Assembly (NCBI GenBank): GCA_964531105.1
Contig: CAZHFN010000065.1
Location: forward strand, 1 to 7,948
Origin: UBA2256 sp964531105
Lineage (GTDB): Bacteria; Spirochaetota; Spirochaetia; Treponematales; Rectinemataceae
Reading direction: 5' to 3'
DNA length: 7,948 nt
Made by a program: the position numbers and the translations under genes. Positions 1 to 5,684 of this stretch are shown one piece after another; position 1 is the stretch's first letter; the number at the start of each line of letters is the position of its first letter. The notes under the pieces are model-generated. The model saw nothing but the letters and a program-made list of their open reading frames with translations, was not told where the DNA came from and did not search any database.

Positions 1-887
1 GCGAAGTGCTTGAGAAACTCGATAGGCAGAGGGAATACGATAGTGGAGTTTTTCTCTACCGCGATTTCAGAAAGAGTCTGAAGATAGCGAAGCTGTATCG
101 AAGAAGGGGCCTGCGCCATTACCGTGGCGGCCTGAGCCAGCTTTTCCGATGCCTGGAGCTCGCCTTCCGCCGCAATGACCTTAGCCCGGCGCTCTCGCTC
201 AGCCTCGGCCTGCCTGGCCATGGCTCGCTTCATGGTCTCGGCCAGCTCCACGGCCTTTATTTCCACCGCAGTCACCTTGATGCCCCAGGGATCCGTGGCT
301 ACATCCAGAAGCTCCCTGAGTATTTGGCCCAGTTCGGCCCGCTTGGCGAGCATCTCGTCCAGTTCATGCTGACCTAAGACTGAACGCAGGATTGTCTGGG
401 CCAGGAGGCTCGTGCTCTTGGTATAATCGGCGACCTTGTTGACCGCCAGGGTGGGATCTAGGACATTGAAGTAGACCACCGCATCCACGACCACGGGTAC
501 ATTGTCTCGGGTGATCACTTCCTGCTTGGCCACGTCGATGGTGAAGGTTCGCATGTCCACCTTGCGCATCACGTCCAGGCCGAAGGGCAGGATGAGGTTG
601 AAGCCTGGGCCTACCACGGCCATCATGCGGCCTAGCCTGAAAAGTACGCCTCGCTGATATTCATTGATGATGCGCATCATGGGCACCATGATCAGTACTG
701 GTAGGGCGAAGATCGATGCAGCGAGAGGTTCTTCCCAGCGAGCCAGCATTAAACCCAGTACCGCCCAGGCAATTCCCAGGGCGAGTAAAAGAAAGAATAC
801 GGGTTTTTGCTTTCGCAGTATGGCGACCAGGGCGAAACCCAGCCACCAGAGACATCCCACAATGAAGAGCGTGTAGAATATCGACAT
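1..887 (-). CDS. Slipin (stomatin/SPFH-band 7 family membrane protein), C-terminus beyond the left edge
   Basis: This is a membrane-anchored SPFH protein of the slipin type, a family of oligomeric scaffolds on the cytoplasmic face of the membrane linked to membrane microdomain organisation and quality control. The visible part is 295 residues and the reading frame is open to the window edge. Residues about 4-24, 29-48 and 55-72 are hydrophobic. The SPFH domain follows from about residue 74 (NEYQRGVLFRLGR), with the slipin signatures QEVITRDNVPV (122-132), TILRSVLGQHELDEML (165-180) and DPWGIKVTAVEIK (199-211). An Ala/Glu-rich segment, RQAEAERERRAKVIAAEGE (225-243), is the usual coiled coil. 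The end FPLPIEF (285-291) matches the hydrophobic tail of slipins. The ATG is fixed by a strong SD six bases upstream. Slipins are usually about 250-270 residues, so the extra membrane segments at the start are notable. The usual NfeD partner is not beside the 5' end; it could lie beyond the left edge. The family call is confident; the cellular role is inferred. Confidence 0.93.
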   Translation of the reverse strand, partial: MSIFYTLFIVGCLWWLGFALVAILRKQKPVFFLLLALGIAWAVLGLMLARWEEPLAASIFALPVLIMVPMMRIINEYQRGVLFRLGRMMAVVGPGFNLILPFGLDVMRKVDMRTFTIDVAKQEVITRDNVPVVVDAVVYFNVLDPTLAVNKVADYTKSTSLLAQTILRSVLGQHELDEMLAKRAELGQILRELLDVATDPWGIKVTAVEIKAVELAETMKRAMARQAEAERERRAKVIAAEGELQASEKLAQAATVMAQAPSSIQLRYLQTLSEIAVEKNSTIVFPLPIEFLKHF

Positions 888-893
888 TACGCG

Positions 894-900
894 CCTCCTT
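894..900 (-). promoter_or_regulatory. Ribosome binding site of the slipin gene
   Basis: On the minus strand AAGGAGG lies six bases before the ATG at 887-885. It is a near-perfect match to the anti-SD sequence and fixes the slipin start. Confidence 0.8.
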
Positions 901-907
901 TTAGTAC

Positions 908-936
908 AATATAGCGACTCCTTTCTTTACTGTCAC
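908..936 (-). promoter_or_regulatory. Sigma-70-type promoter of the slipin gene
   Basis: Read on the minus strand, GTGACA (936-931, five of six to TTGACA) is followed after exactly 17 bases by TATATT (913-908, five of six to TATAAT). Transcription would begin near 901-902, directly before the AAGGAGG, giving a leader of only about 14-15 bases. The match and spacing are seen in the sequence; activity is inferred. Confidence 0.6.
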
Positions 937-955
937 GTCGATAATTCCTTATTTT
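926..955 (+). promoter_or_regulatory. Weak candidate promoter for the coiled-coil/phosphatase pair
   Basis: TTTACT (926-931), an 18-base spacer and TATTTT (950-955) form a poor sigma-70-like pair (about four of six each). GATAAT at 940-945 is an alternative -10 but has no good -35. The -35 would overlap that of the divergent slipin promoter, so the two could be co-regulated. It is listed because the plus-strand gene needs a promoter in this 87-base gap. Confidence 0.25.
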
Positions 956-963
956 ATGTGAAT

Positions 964-968
964 GGAGG
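964..968 (+). promoter_or_regulatory. Ribosome binding site of the coiled-coil gene
   Basis: GGAGG ends six bases before the ATG at 975. It supports this start and shows that the small open frame downstream is a real gene. Confidence 0.75.
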
Positions 969-974
969 AACCCA

Positions 975-1328
975 ATGCCATTTTCTGACAACCTGAAATC
1001 ATTTCTTGAAAAAACCTTCGATGGATCCAAGGACTTTTTAAATAAGGCTGGGGCCCAGGCCCAGACCTGGGGTGAGATGGGCAAGCTGAGGATAGAAATC
1101 CTTCGTCTGCGGCAGAAGGCTCAATCCCTCACTTCCAAGCTGGGGGCCAATGTCTACGAACTCCTAGTGGAAAAGGGCGAGCCCATGATCGGAGCCAGCT
1201 CGGAGGGCATCGTTGAGCTTTTAAACCAACTTAAAAGCGTGGAGCGGGAGATTACCGAAAAGGAATCGGCCTTTAGGCTGGCCGGCGGCAAGGATGCCGA
1301 TCTAGACGGCGACGGCAGGCCGGGATGA
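975..1328 (+). CDS. Small coiled-coil protein of unknown function with a DxDxDGDG tail
   Basis: This is a 117-residue soluble protein that I do not recognise. It has no signal peptide or membrane segment. Residues 1-35 are amphipathic and Phe/Lys-rich (FLEKTFDGSKDFLNKAG). Residues about 36-56 (GKLRIEILRLRQKAQSLTSKL) and 77-101 (EGIVELLNQLKSVEREITEKE region) have heptad-like spacing and should form two helices of a coiled coil, joined by ANVYELLVEKGEPMIGAS. The last residues are D107-A-D-L-D-G-D-G-R-P-G, which resembles the DxDxDG calcium-binding loop but stands alone at the very end. A GGAGG six bases upstream and the ATGA overlap with the next gene show it is translated. The overlap suggests co-expression with the phosphatase; the shared function, if any, is unknown. 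The tail may also be shaped by the start region of the next gene. Confidence 0.75.
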   Translation: MPFSDNLKSFLEKTFDGSKDFLNKAGAQAQTWGEMGKLRIEILRLRQKAQSLTSKLGANVYELLVEKGEPMIGASSEGIVELLNQLKSVEREITEKESAFRLAGGKDADLDGDGRPG

Positions 1329-1984
1329 TTCCTTCCCCCCAGGCCGTCCTCTTTGACCTGGACGGAACACTCGCCGATACAATCGATGACCTGGGCGGGG
1401 CATTCAATGCTGTGCTTAAATCCCACGGATACCCCATCTTTCCCGTGGAGAGCTATAAGACCATGGTGGGTAATGGCTTTCTCGCCCTTACCCGCAAGGC
1501 CTTGCCGCCTGAGGCGGCAACGGATGATACCCTGGTCGAACGCATCAACGCTGAGGCCGAAGCACTCTACTCCAAACATTTTCTGGATCTCACTCGCCCC
1601 TTTCCGGGAGTTCCGGAACTTCTGGCGACTTTGGGCAAAAAAGACATAGTCCTGGCAGTGCTCTCCAACAAGCCGGACAGAATGGTGAAAACCATTGTGC
1701 GCTCCCTTTTTCCATCGATAGGTTTTATCGCCACCGATGGTAACAAGCCCAACATGCCCCACAAGCCAGATCCCAGCGCAGCCCTGTCCATCGCTTCGAA
1801 ATCGGGGATTCCCGCCGGTAATTGGGCCTTTGTGGGCGATTCGGGAGTGGACATGAAAACAGCCTGCGCCGCGGGCATGCTGCCCTGCGCTGCCCTTTGG
1901 GGGTACCGCGGCCGGCAGGAACTGGAGGAAGGTGGCGCCAAAGTACTGCTGCACGATCCAGAGGACCTGATCTCCCGGTTCTGA
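1325..1984 (+). CDS. gph: Phosphoglycolate phosphatase-like HAD hydrolase
   Basis: This 219-residue protein is a haloacid dehalogenase-superfamily phosphatase of the Gph/PGP type, a cytoplasmic enzyme that typically removes phosphate from 2-phosphoglycolate, for example that released from damaged DNA ends. Motif I is FDLDGTLADT, with nucleophile D11 and acid/base D13. Motif II is the serine of LSNKP (S114). The motif III lysine is K147 in HKPDP. Motif IV is GDSGVD, with D172 and D176 for magnesium. Residues about 17-90 are the helical cap (C1 type). Length is normal for the family. The ATG overlaps the stop of the coiled-coil gene (ATGA), and no good SD is visible, so translation is probably coupled. 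Closely related HAD enzymes act on other small sugar phosphates or pyrophosphate, so the exact substrate is less sure than the family. Confidence 0.9.
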   Translation: MIPSPQAVLFDLDGTLADTIDDLGGAFNAVLKSHGYPIFPVESYKTMVGNGFLALTRKALPPEAATDDTLVERINAEAEALYSKHFLDLTRPFPGVPELLATLGKKDIVLAVLSNKPDRMVKTIVRSLFPSIGFIATDGNKPNMPHKPDPSAALSIASKSGIPAGNWAFVGDSGVDMKTACAAGMLPCAALWGYRGRQELEEGGAKVLLHDPEDLISRF

Positions 1985-2006
1985 AACCCTGTATAGAAGC
2001 CTTTGA

Positions 2007-2035
2007 TTGCGCAAATTTCGATGAACATTTATACT
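2007..2035 (+). promoter_or_regulatory. Candidate promoter for the phosphohexomutase transcript
   Basis: TATACT (2030-2035, five of six to TATAAT) is preceded after 17 bases by TTGCGC (2007-2012, three of six). The surrounding 105-base gap is AT-richer than the flanking genes. Transcription would begin near 2042, leaving a leader of about 48 bases. I see no convincing intrinsic terminator for the preceding gene: AAGCCT (1997-2002) and AGGCTT (2042-2047) could pair, but there is no T tract. Some transcription may therefore read through. Confidence 0.4.
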
Positions 2036-2076
2036 CATTCCAGGCTTGTGCGGATAATTGCCAAACCTCATTGAAA

Positions 2077-2082
2077 AAGGAG
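2077..2082 (+). promoter_or_regulatory. Ribosome binding site of the phosphohexomutase gene
   Basis: AAGGAG ends seven bases before the ATG at 2090. A second in-frame ATG at 2096 would have a looser 13-base spacing, so the first is preferred. Confidence 0.7.
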
Positions 2083-2089
2083 CCAAAAA

Positions 2090-3835
2090 ATGGAAATGTC
2101 AGCCCTTATAGCCCGAGCCCAGGAGTATGCGAAAGAGGAAAAAGATCAGGGCTTTGCCCAGGAAGTTAAGGATCTTTTGGCCAAAGGCGATACGAAGGAA
2201 CTGGAAGATCGTTTTTACAGGGACCTGGAATTCGGCACTGGAGGCTTGAGGGGCATTATAGGCGGAGGCTTTAACCGCATGAACACCCTGGTGATTACCA
2301 GGGCGACCCAGGGCCTCTGCGACTATATCAAGGGACAATTTCCAGAGAAGGCCTTGTCGGCGTGCATAGCCCATGATTCCAGGCGCCGATCTTCCGACTT
2401 CGCCTTGGCGACTGCCTGCGTTTTTGCCGCCAACGGCATAAAAACCTATCTTTTCCCCTCCCTGCGCCCCACGCCGGAGCTCTCCTTCGCCATCCGTGCG
2501 CTCCATGCCGACACGGGAGTAGTCGTCACCGCTAGCCACAATCCGCCCCAGTACAACGGCTACAAGGCCTACTGGAATGACGGTTCCCAAGTAGTGCCCC
2601 CCCATGACGAAGGCATTATCCAAAAGGTCCAATCAGTACCCAAGGTAGCCATCATGAGCAAGGAAGAAGCCCTCAAGAAGGGACTTCTCGTCATACTGGA
2701 TACTTCGATAGACGAGGCCTATGTAGCCATGGTCAAATCCCGGCTATTACGCCCTGAGCTCATAGCCAAGACAGCTAAGAACGCGAAAATTGTCTACACT
2801 CCCCTCCATGGGACTGGCGCCATGCTCTTTGAGCGCATCATGGGCGATCTCGGCCTCGAGGTCCTCACCGTTCCCGAGCAGCGGGAGCCCGATGGCGAGT
2901 TCCCCACCGTTTCTTTTCCCAACCCCGAAGAGCCCGCGGCGCTCAAGTTGGCCATAGAATTAGGCACCAGGGTTAAAGCCGATGTGGTCATGGCCACCGA
3001 TCCAGACGCCGACAGGTTGGGCATCGCGGTACCCGACAAGAATGGCGACTACATACTTGTAACGGGTAATCAGCTGGGCTCACTCCATTTGGATTACATT
3101 CTCTCCTCCCTGGCTGAACAGGGAAGGCTTCCTCCCAAGCCCTACTGCATCAAAACCGTGGTGACCACCGACCTTCAGCGATCCATAGCGGCTAAGTACG
3201 GGGTGGAATGTCATGACTGCCTCACGGGATTCAAGTGGATAGCCGATCTCATGCGTCAGTTCGAAGCCCAGGGCAAGGATTTTATCTACGCCACCGAGGA
3301 AAGTTACGGCCATCTCATAGAAACCGAGGTGCGGGACAAGGACGGCATTTCTGCCGCAGCCATTACCGCCGAAATGACGCTATACTGGCGCAGCAAGGGC
3401 ATGAGCCTTCTGGACAGGCTCGAAGCCCTGTATAGGGAGTTCGGCTACCACGAAGAACGAGGCATAAGCAAATATTTCCAGGGCCCCGAAGGTATGAAGA
3501 TTATGAGCGGCATCATGGCGGCCTACAGGGCTAAACAGCCCATCGCCCTGGGAGGAATCCCGGTGGTGAGCGTTAGGGATATCAAGACCGGTCTGGAATG
3601 GAAAACCGGCAGTAGGGACACAAAAAAAATCGATCTGCCTGAAAGCGATGTGCTCCAGTGGAGCCTGAGGGACGGAACCCTCGTAACGGTACGCCCATCG
3701 GGCACCGAGCCCAAGATCAAGTTCTACATCCTCTGTAAAACCGAGGCTGGAAAAGACGGCCTGGACCTAGCTAAAGCCCAGACCAAGGAAAAGATCAGAG
3801 CCATAGAAGCGGATATCAAGAAGGTAATAGGCTAG
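2090..3835 (+). CDS. Phosphoglucomutase/phosphomannomutase (alpha-D-phosphohexomutase, PgcA/PGM2 type)
   Basis: This 581-residue cytoplasmic enzyme interconverts hexose 1- and 6-phosphates, most likely glucose-6-phosphate and glucose-1-phosphate. All four domain signatures are present. The N-terminal EFGTGGLRG (47-55) is followed by the active-site TASHNP, with phosphoserine S149. The metal loop is DPDADR (D304, D306, D308). The sugar-binding region includes GFKW (380-383) and EESYGH (403-408). The C-terminal phosphate-binding loop is RPSGTEPK (535-542). The length and the GTGGLRG form fit the long PgcA/PGM2 branch rather than the roughly 450-residue GlmM/ManB branch. Some members of this branch also act on mannose or pentose phosphates, so specificity is inferred. 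The glucokinase and uridylyltransferase downstream supply its substrate and use its product, which favours phosphoglucomutase. An A8 run lies at 3622-3629 inside the gene, but the frame is intact. Confidence 0.95.
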   Translation: MEMSALIARAQEYAKEEKDQGFAQEVKDLLAKGDTKELEDRFYRDLEFGTGGLRGIIGGGFNRMNTLVITRATQGLCDYIKGQFPEKALSACIAHDSRRRSSDFALATACVFAANGIKTYLFPSLRPTPELSFAIRALHADTGVVVTASHNPPQYNGYKAYWNDGSQVVPPHDEGIIQKVQSVPKVAIMSKEEALKKGLLVILDTSIDEAYVAMVKSRLLRPELIAKTAKNAKIVYTPLHGTGAMLFERIMGDLGLEVLTVPEQREPDGEFPTVSFPNPEEPAALKLAIELGTRVKADVVMATDPDADRLGIAVPDKNGDYILVTGNQLGSLHLDYILSSLAEQGRLPPKPYCIKTVVTTDLQRSIAAKYGVECHDCLTGFKWIADLMRQFEAQGKDFIYATEESYGHLIETEVRDKDGISAAAITAEMTLYWRSKGMSLLDRLEALYREFGYHEERGISKYFQGPEGMKIMSGIMAAYRAKQPIALGGIPVVSVRDIKTGLEWKTGSRDTKKIDLPESDVLQWSLRDGTLVTVRPSGTEPKIKFYILCKTEAGKDGLDLAKAQTKEKIRAIEADIKKVIG

Positions 3836-3840
3836 AAGAA

Positions 3841-4485
3841 ATGCCAGACTATCAGGCAGGTTCACCGCTTTGGTCCCGGTTCTTAAACTCTAGGCAAGCA
3901 CCTTCGCAACCCGAGCCACAGAAGGGCTGTTCCCTCCCCCTGCAGTGGGAGAAGCGGAGCTATGCCGCCATCGATGTGGAAACCACTGGCCTGGAATCTT
4001 TCCGTGACAGGGTTATAGAGATAGGTGTGCAGCTTTTCAGCTTCGATCCCGAGGGAGCCTTGGTAGAAGGGGAGTCCTGGTCCAGCCTCATCAATCCCGG
4101 TATAGCTATTCCCGCATCGGCCACGGCCATCCATGGTATTACGGATTTGGAAATCTCAGGCGCTCCCTTCTTTTCGGAAATCCGGGAAATGTTGGACTCT
4201 CTCCTCGATTCCCGAGTGGCCGTGGCTCATAACGCGAGCTTTGATACTGGCTTTATCGATGCGGAATACAGGCGTATTGGAGTGGCAAGCCCCTTCGGGG
4301 AAGTGGCGGATAGCCTGTCTCTTTTACGACAAGCATCGCCCAACATGCTCTCCTACAGCCTGGGCAAGGCCGCCTTCATTCTGGGTATTGAACGAGGCGT
4401 ATCCCACCGCGCCCTGGACGATGCTAAAACCTCCATGAGGATATATGCCCATTGCGCCAGAATTCTGGCTGGTGTTTGTCCATGA
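3841..4485 (+). CDS. DnaQ-family 3'-5' exonuclease (DEDDh; DNA polymerase III epsilon-like)
   Basis: This 214-residue protein carries one DEDDh exonuclease domain, which removes nucleotides from 3' ends of DNA (or RNA) using two metal ions. The catalytic set is visible: D45 and E47 in AAIDVETTG (ExoI), D135 in AHNASFD (ExoII), and H189 with D194 in SHRALDDA (ExoIII). HGITDLEI (98-105) is also typical. The domain begins near residue 40. The first 40 residues are a Pro/Ser/Gln-rich extension containing CSLPLQW. No polymerase-binding C-terminal domain follows, and no polymerase motif is fused. It could be a proofreading epsilon subunit or one of the many stand-alone DnaQ-like repair or RNA-trimming nucleases; the sequence does not decide. 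It starts five bases after the phosphohexomutase stop with only a weak purine-rich AGAAGAA before the ATG, so it is probably translationally coupled in the same operon. Confidence 0.88.
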   Translation: MPDYQAGSPLWSRFLNSRQAPSQPEPQKGCSLPLQWEKRSYAAIDVETTGLESFRDRVIEIGVQLFSFDPEGALVEGESWSSLINPGIAIPASATAIHGITDLEISGAPFFSEIREMLDSLLDSRVAVAHNASFDTGFIDAEYRRIGVASPFGEVADSLSLLRQASPNMLSYSLGKAAFILGIERGVSHRALDDAKTSMRIYAHCARILAGVCP

Positions 4486-4486
4486 G

Positions 4487-4491
4487 AGGAG
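4487..4491 (+). promoter_or_regulatory. Ribosome binding site that fixes the M23 peptidase start
   Basis: AGGAG (within AGAGGAG) ends seven bases before the ATG at 4499 and directly follows the exonuclease stop. The longer in-frame ATG at 4445 lies inside the exonuclease gene, has no comparable SD and would put 18 charged, unrelated residues before the membrane anchor. Confidence 0.7.
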
Positions 4492-4498
4492 CCGAAGC

Positions 4499-5593
4499 AT
4501 GAGAAGGCTCCTGGACTATTTTGTATCCCTGGCACCTAATGCCAGACGTTTATTTCTTCTTATCGCGGGACTCCTGGTGCTCTTTGGGGCTGTTTTTCTC
4601 TTCACCCTTTCGGCAGGCGCCAGGAGCCAGAATGATACTGCGGCAGTTCCAACTCCCAGCCCCGACATGGAAGCGCTCTGGAAATCCATAGAGACGGATG
4701 GTCTGGAATCAATACTCGCCTCCCTGGACAAGACTCAAATTAAACAGCTCGTATCCAGATCGGGGATGGAAAAGCTGGAGCCTTCCGGCGCGAAAAAACT
4801 AGGCCAAGCCCTGATTGAGAGAGCCATCCTAGCCGGAAAAAGTCCGGAGCGGCAGATCGCCTCGGTGCTGCCTTCCACTTCGGGGGTGCTGGCAATGCTA
4901 GCCAGGGACAGGGACGTGGATGACTATCTAGAGCATGCATCCGAGGAAGGCCCTGCGGGCAACTACTACCAGCATGTGGTCGACCTGGTTCCCTCCATGA
5001 AGCCCCTAAGGAGCCGGTACGAAGGGCTTCTGGAAGGCTTTACCGTAGGGCTCGACGCAGTCGGACGAAAAAAGAATGCCCTCGATATATCCAAAGATGC
5101 GGCCCTTTATAAGAGCGGAGTCACTTTACCCAGGCAGTCTTCTAAACCCAGGGAATCGGAATACGATTACTCCCACACCTTCGCCCTGGACATCTTTCTA
5201 CAAGACGTGGAAACACTCCCTATAAGCGGCTTGGAGAAAGGCCCCCTCCTCTTCTCCCTCACCGATTCCATTGTTTTGGCCACCAGTTCCAACTGGAGGG
5301 GCGGAGAGGAATTGTCGGAGTATCATTCCGGAGGAATAACCCCCAAGGCTGGGAACGGCGTAATACTCTATTCCCCTGGTCAGCGTAGGTACTATCTGTA
5401 CTTTCATCTGTACGATGTGTCGGTGAGTCCCGGCGACTACCTACCTGCAGGCTATCCGCTAGGGCGGGGAGGCAACACGGGGGTCAATGCCCGGAAGCCA
5501 GGCCATGGCGAGCACCTTCATCTGGAGATCTATGAGGCTGCTCAGTCCCGATTTCTTAAAAACTACGAAATAGCCCGAATCGTTTTCCGCTAA
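4499..5593 (+). CDS. Membrane-anchored M23 (LytM/lysostaphin-type) metallopeptidase
   Basis: This 364-residue protein is probably a cell-wall peptidase or a related non-catalytic regulator, held in the cytoplasmic membrane with its domain outside. After a basic N-terminus, residues about 18-38 form one uncleaved hydrophobic anchor (LFLLIAGLLVLFGAVFLF), followed by a short Pro/Ser linker. Residues about 57-200 are a mainly helical region with no fold I recognise. The M23 domain covers about 222-350. Candidate zinc ligands are H226 and D231 in SHTFALDIF, and H341 in EHLHLE, with H339 and H303 (YFHLYD) as the conserved catalytic histidines. GDYLPAGYPLGRGGNTG (312-328) is the classic strand-turn before the HxH motif. 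The first motif reads H-x4-D rather than the usual H-x3-D. The preferred start lies 13 bases after the exonuclease stop, suggesting the same operon. The family call is confident; activity is not certain. Confidence 0.87.
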   Translation: MRRLLDYFVSLAPNARRLFLLIAGLLVLFGAVFLFTLSAGARSQNDTAAVPTPSPDMEALWKSIETDGLESILASLDKTQIKQLVSRSGMEKLEPSGAKKLGQALIERAILAGKSPERQIASVLPSTSGVLAMLARDRDVDDYLEHASEEGPAGNYYQHVVDLVPSMKPLRSRYEGLLEGFTVGLDAVGRKKNALDISKDAALYKSGVTLPRQSSKPRESEYDYSHTFALDIFLQDVETLPISGLEKGPLLFSLTDSIVLATSSNWRGGEELSEYHSGGITPKAGNGVILYSPGQRRYYLYFHLYDVSVSPGDYLPAGYPLGRGGNTGVNARKPGHGEHLHLEIYEAAQSRFLKNYEIARIVFR

Positions 5594-5622
5594 ACAGCCA
5601 CACTTTTACTTCGTCCTTCTCT

Positions 5623-5646
5623 TTCAGAGCGCTTCACCTTCAGAGC
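5623..5646 (+). repeat. Short direct repeat TTCAGAGC before the glucokinase gene
   Basis: TTCAGAGC occurs at 5623-5630 and again at 5639-5646, a period of 16 bases, in the pyrimidine-rich gap after the peptidase gene. It sits just upstream of a candidate promoter and could be an operator. With only eight bases per copy it could equally be chance. Confidence 0.3.
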
Positions 5647-5648
5647 CC

Positions 5649-5677
5649 TTCTCAAGGTACGTGGCAGCGGGTAAAAT
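5649..5677 (+). promoter_or_regulatory. Candidate promoter giving a leaderless glucokinase mRNA
   Basis: TTCTCA (5649-5654, four of six to TTGACA), a 17-base spacer and TAAAAT (5672-5677, five of six to TATAAT) place the predicted start of transcription at 5684-5685, on or beside the A of the glucokinase ATG. The absence of an SD before that ATG agrees with a leaderless message. The motifs are seen; use is inferred. Confidence 0.35.
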
Positions 5678-5684
5678 TCTTTTA

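Noticed and set aside
6..377. Plus-strand open frame (123 codons) across the slipin gene
   Set aside because: The opposite strand encodes a canonical slipin with family motifs throughout; the plus-strand frame is a shadow.
1997..2047. Possible terminator hairpin AAGCCT/AGGCTT after the phosphatase gene
   Set aside because: The arms are only six bases with a loop of about 39 bases and no T tract, so it is not a credible intrinsic terminator.
1154..2086. Long minus-strand open frame (310 codons) antisense to the phosphatase gene
   Set aside because: It lies opposite a gene with complete HAD motifs. Its translation shows no recognisable domain and is rich in Gly, Arg and His. No SD or promoter fits its start, so it is a codon-bias shadow.
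2099..2632. Minus-strand open frame (177 codons) inside the phosphohexomutase gene
   Set aside because: It overlaps the active-site region of a clearly conserved enzyme and has no domain signal of its own.
4445..4498. Longer N-terminus for the M23 peptidase starting at 4445
   Set aside because: The start lies inside the exonuclease gene without an SD, whereas ATG 4499 has AGGAG at seven bases and is followed at once by a normal basic-then-hydrophobic anchor.
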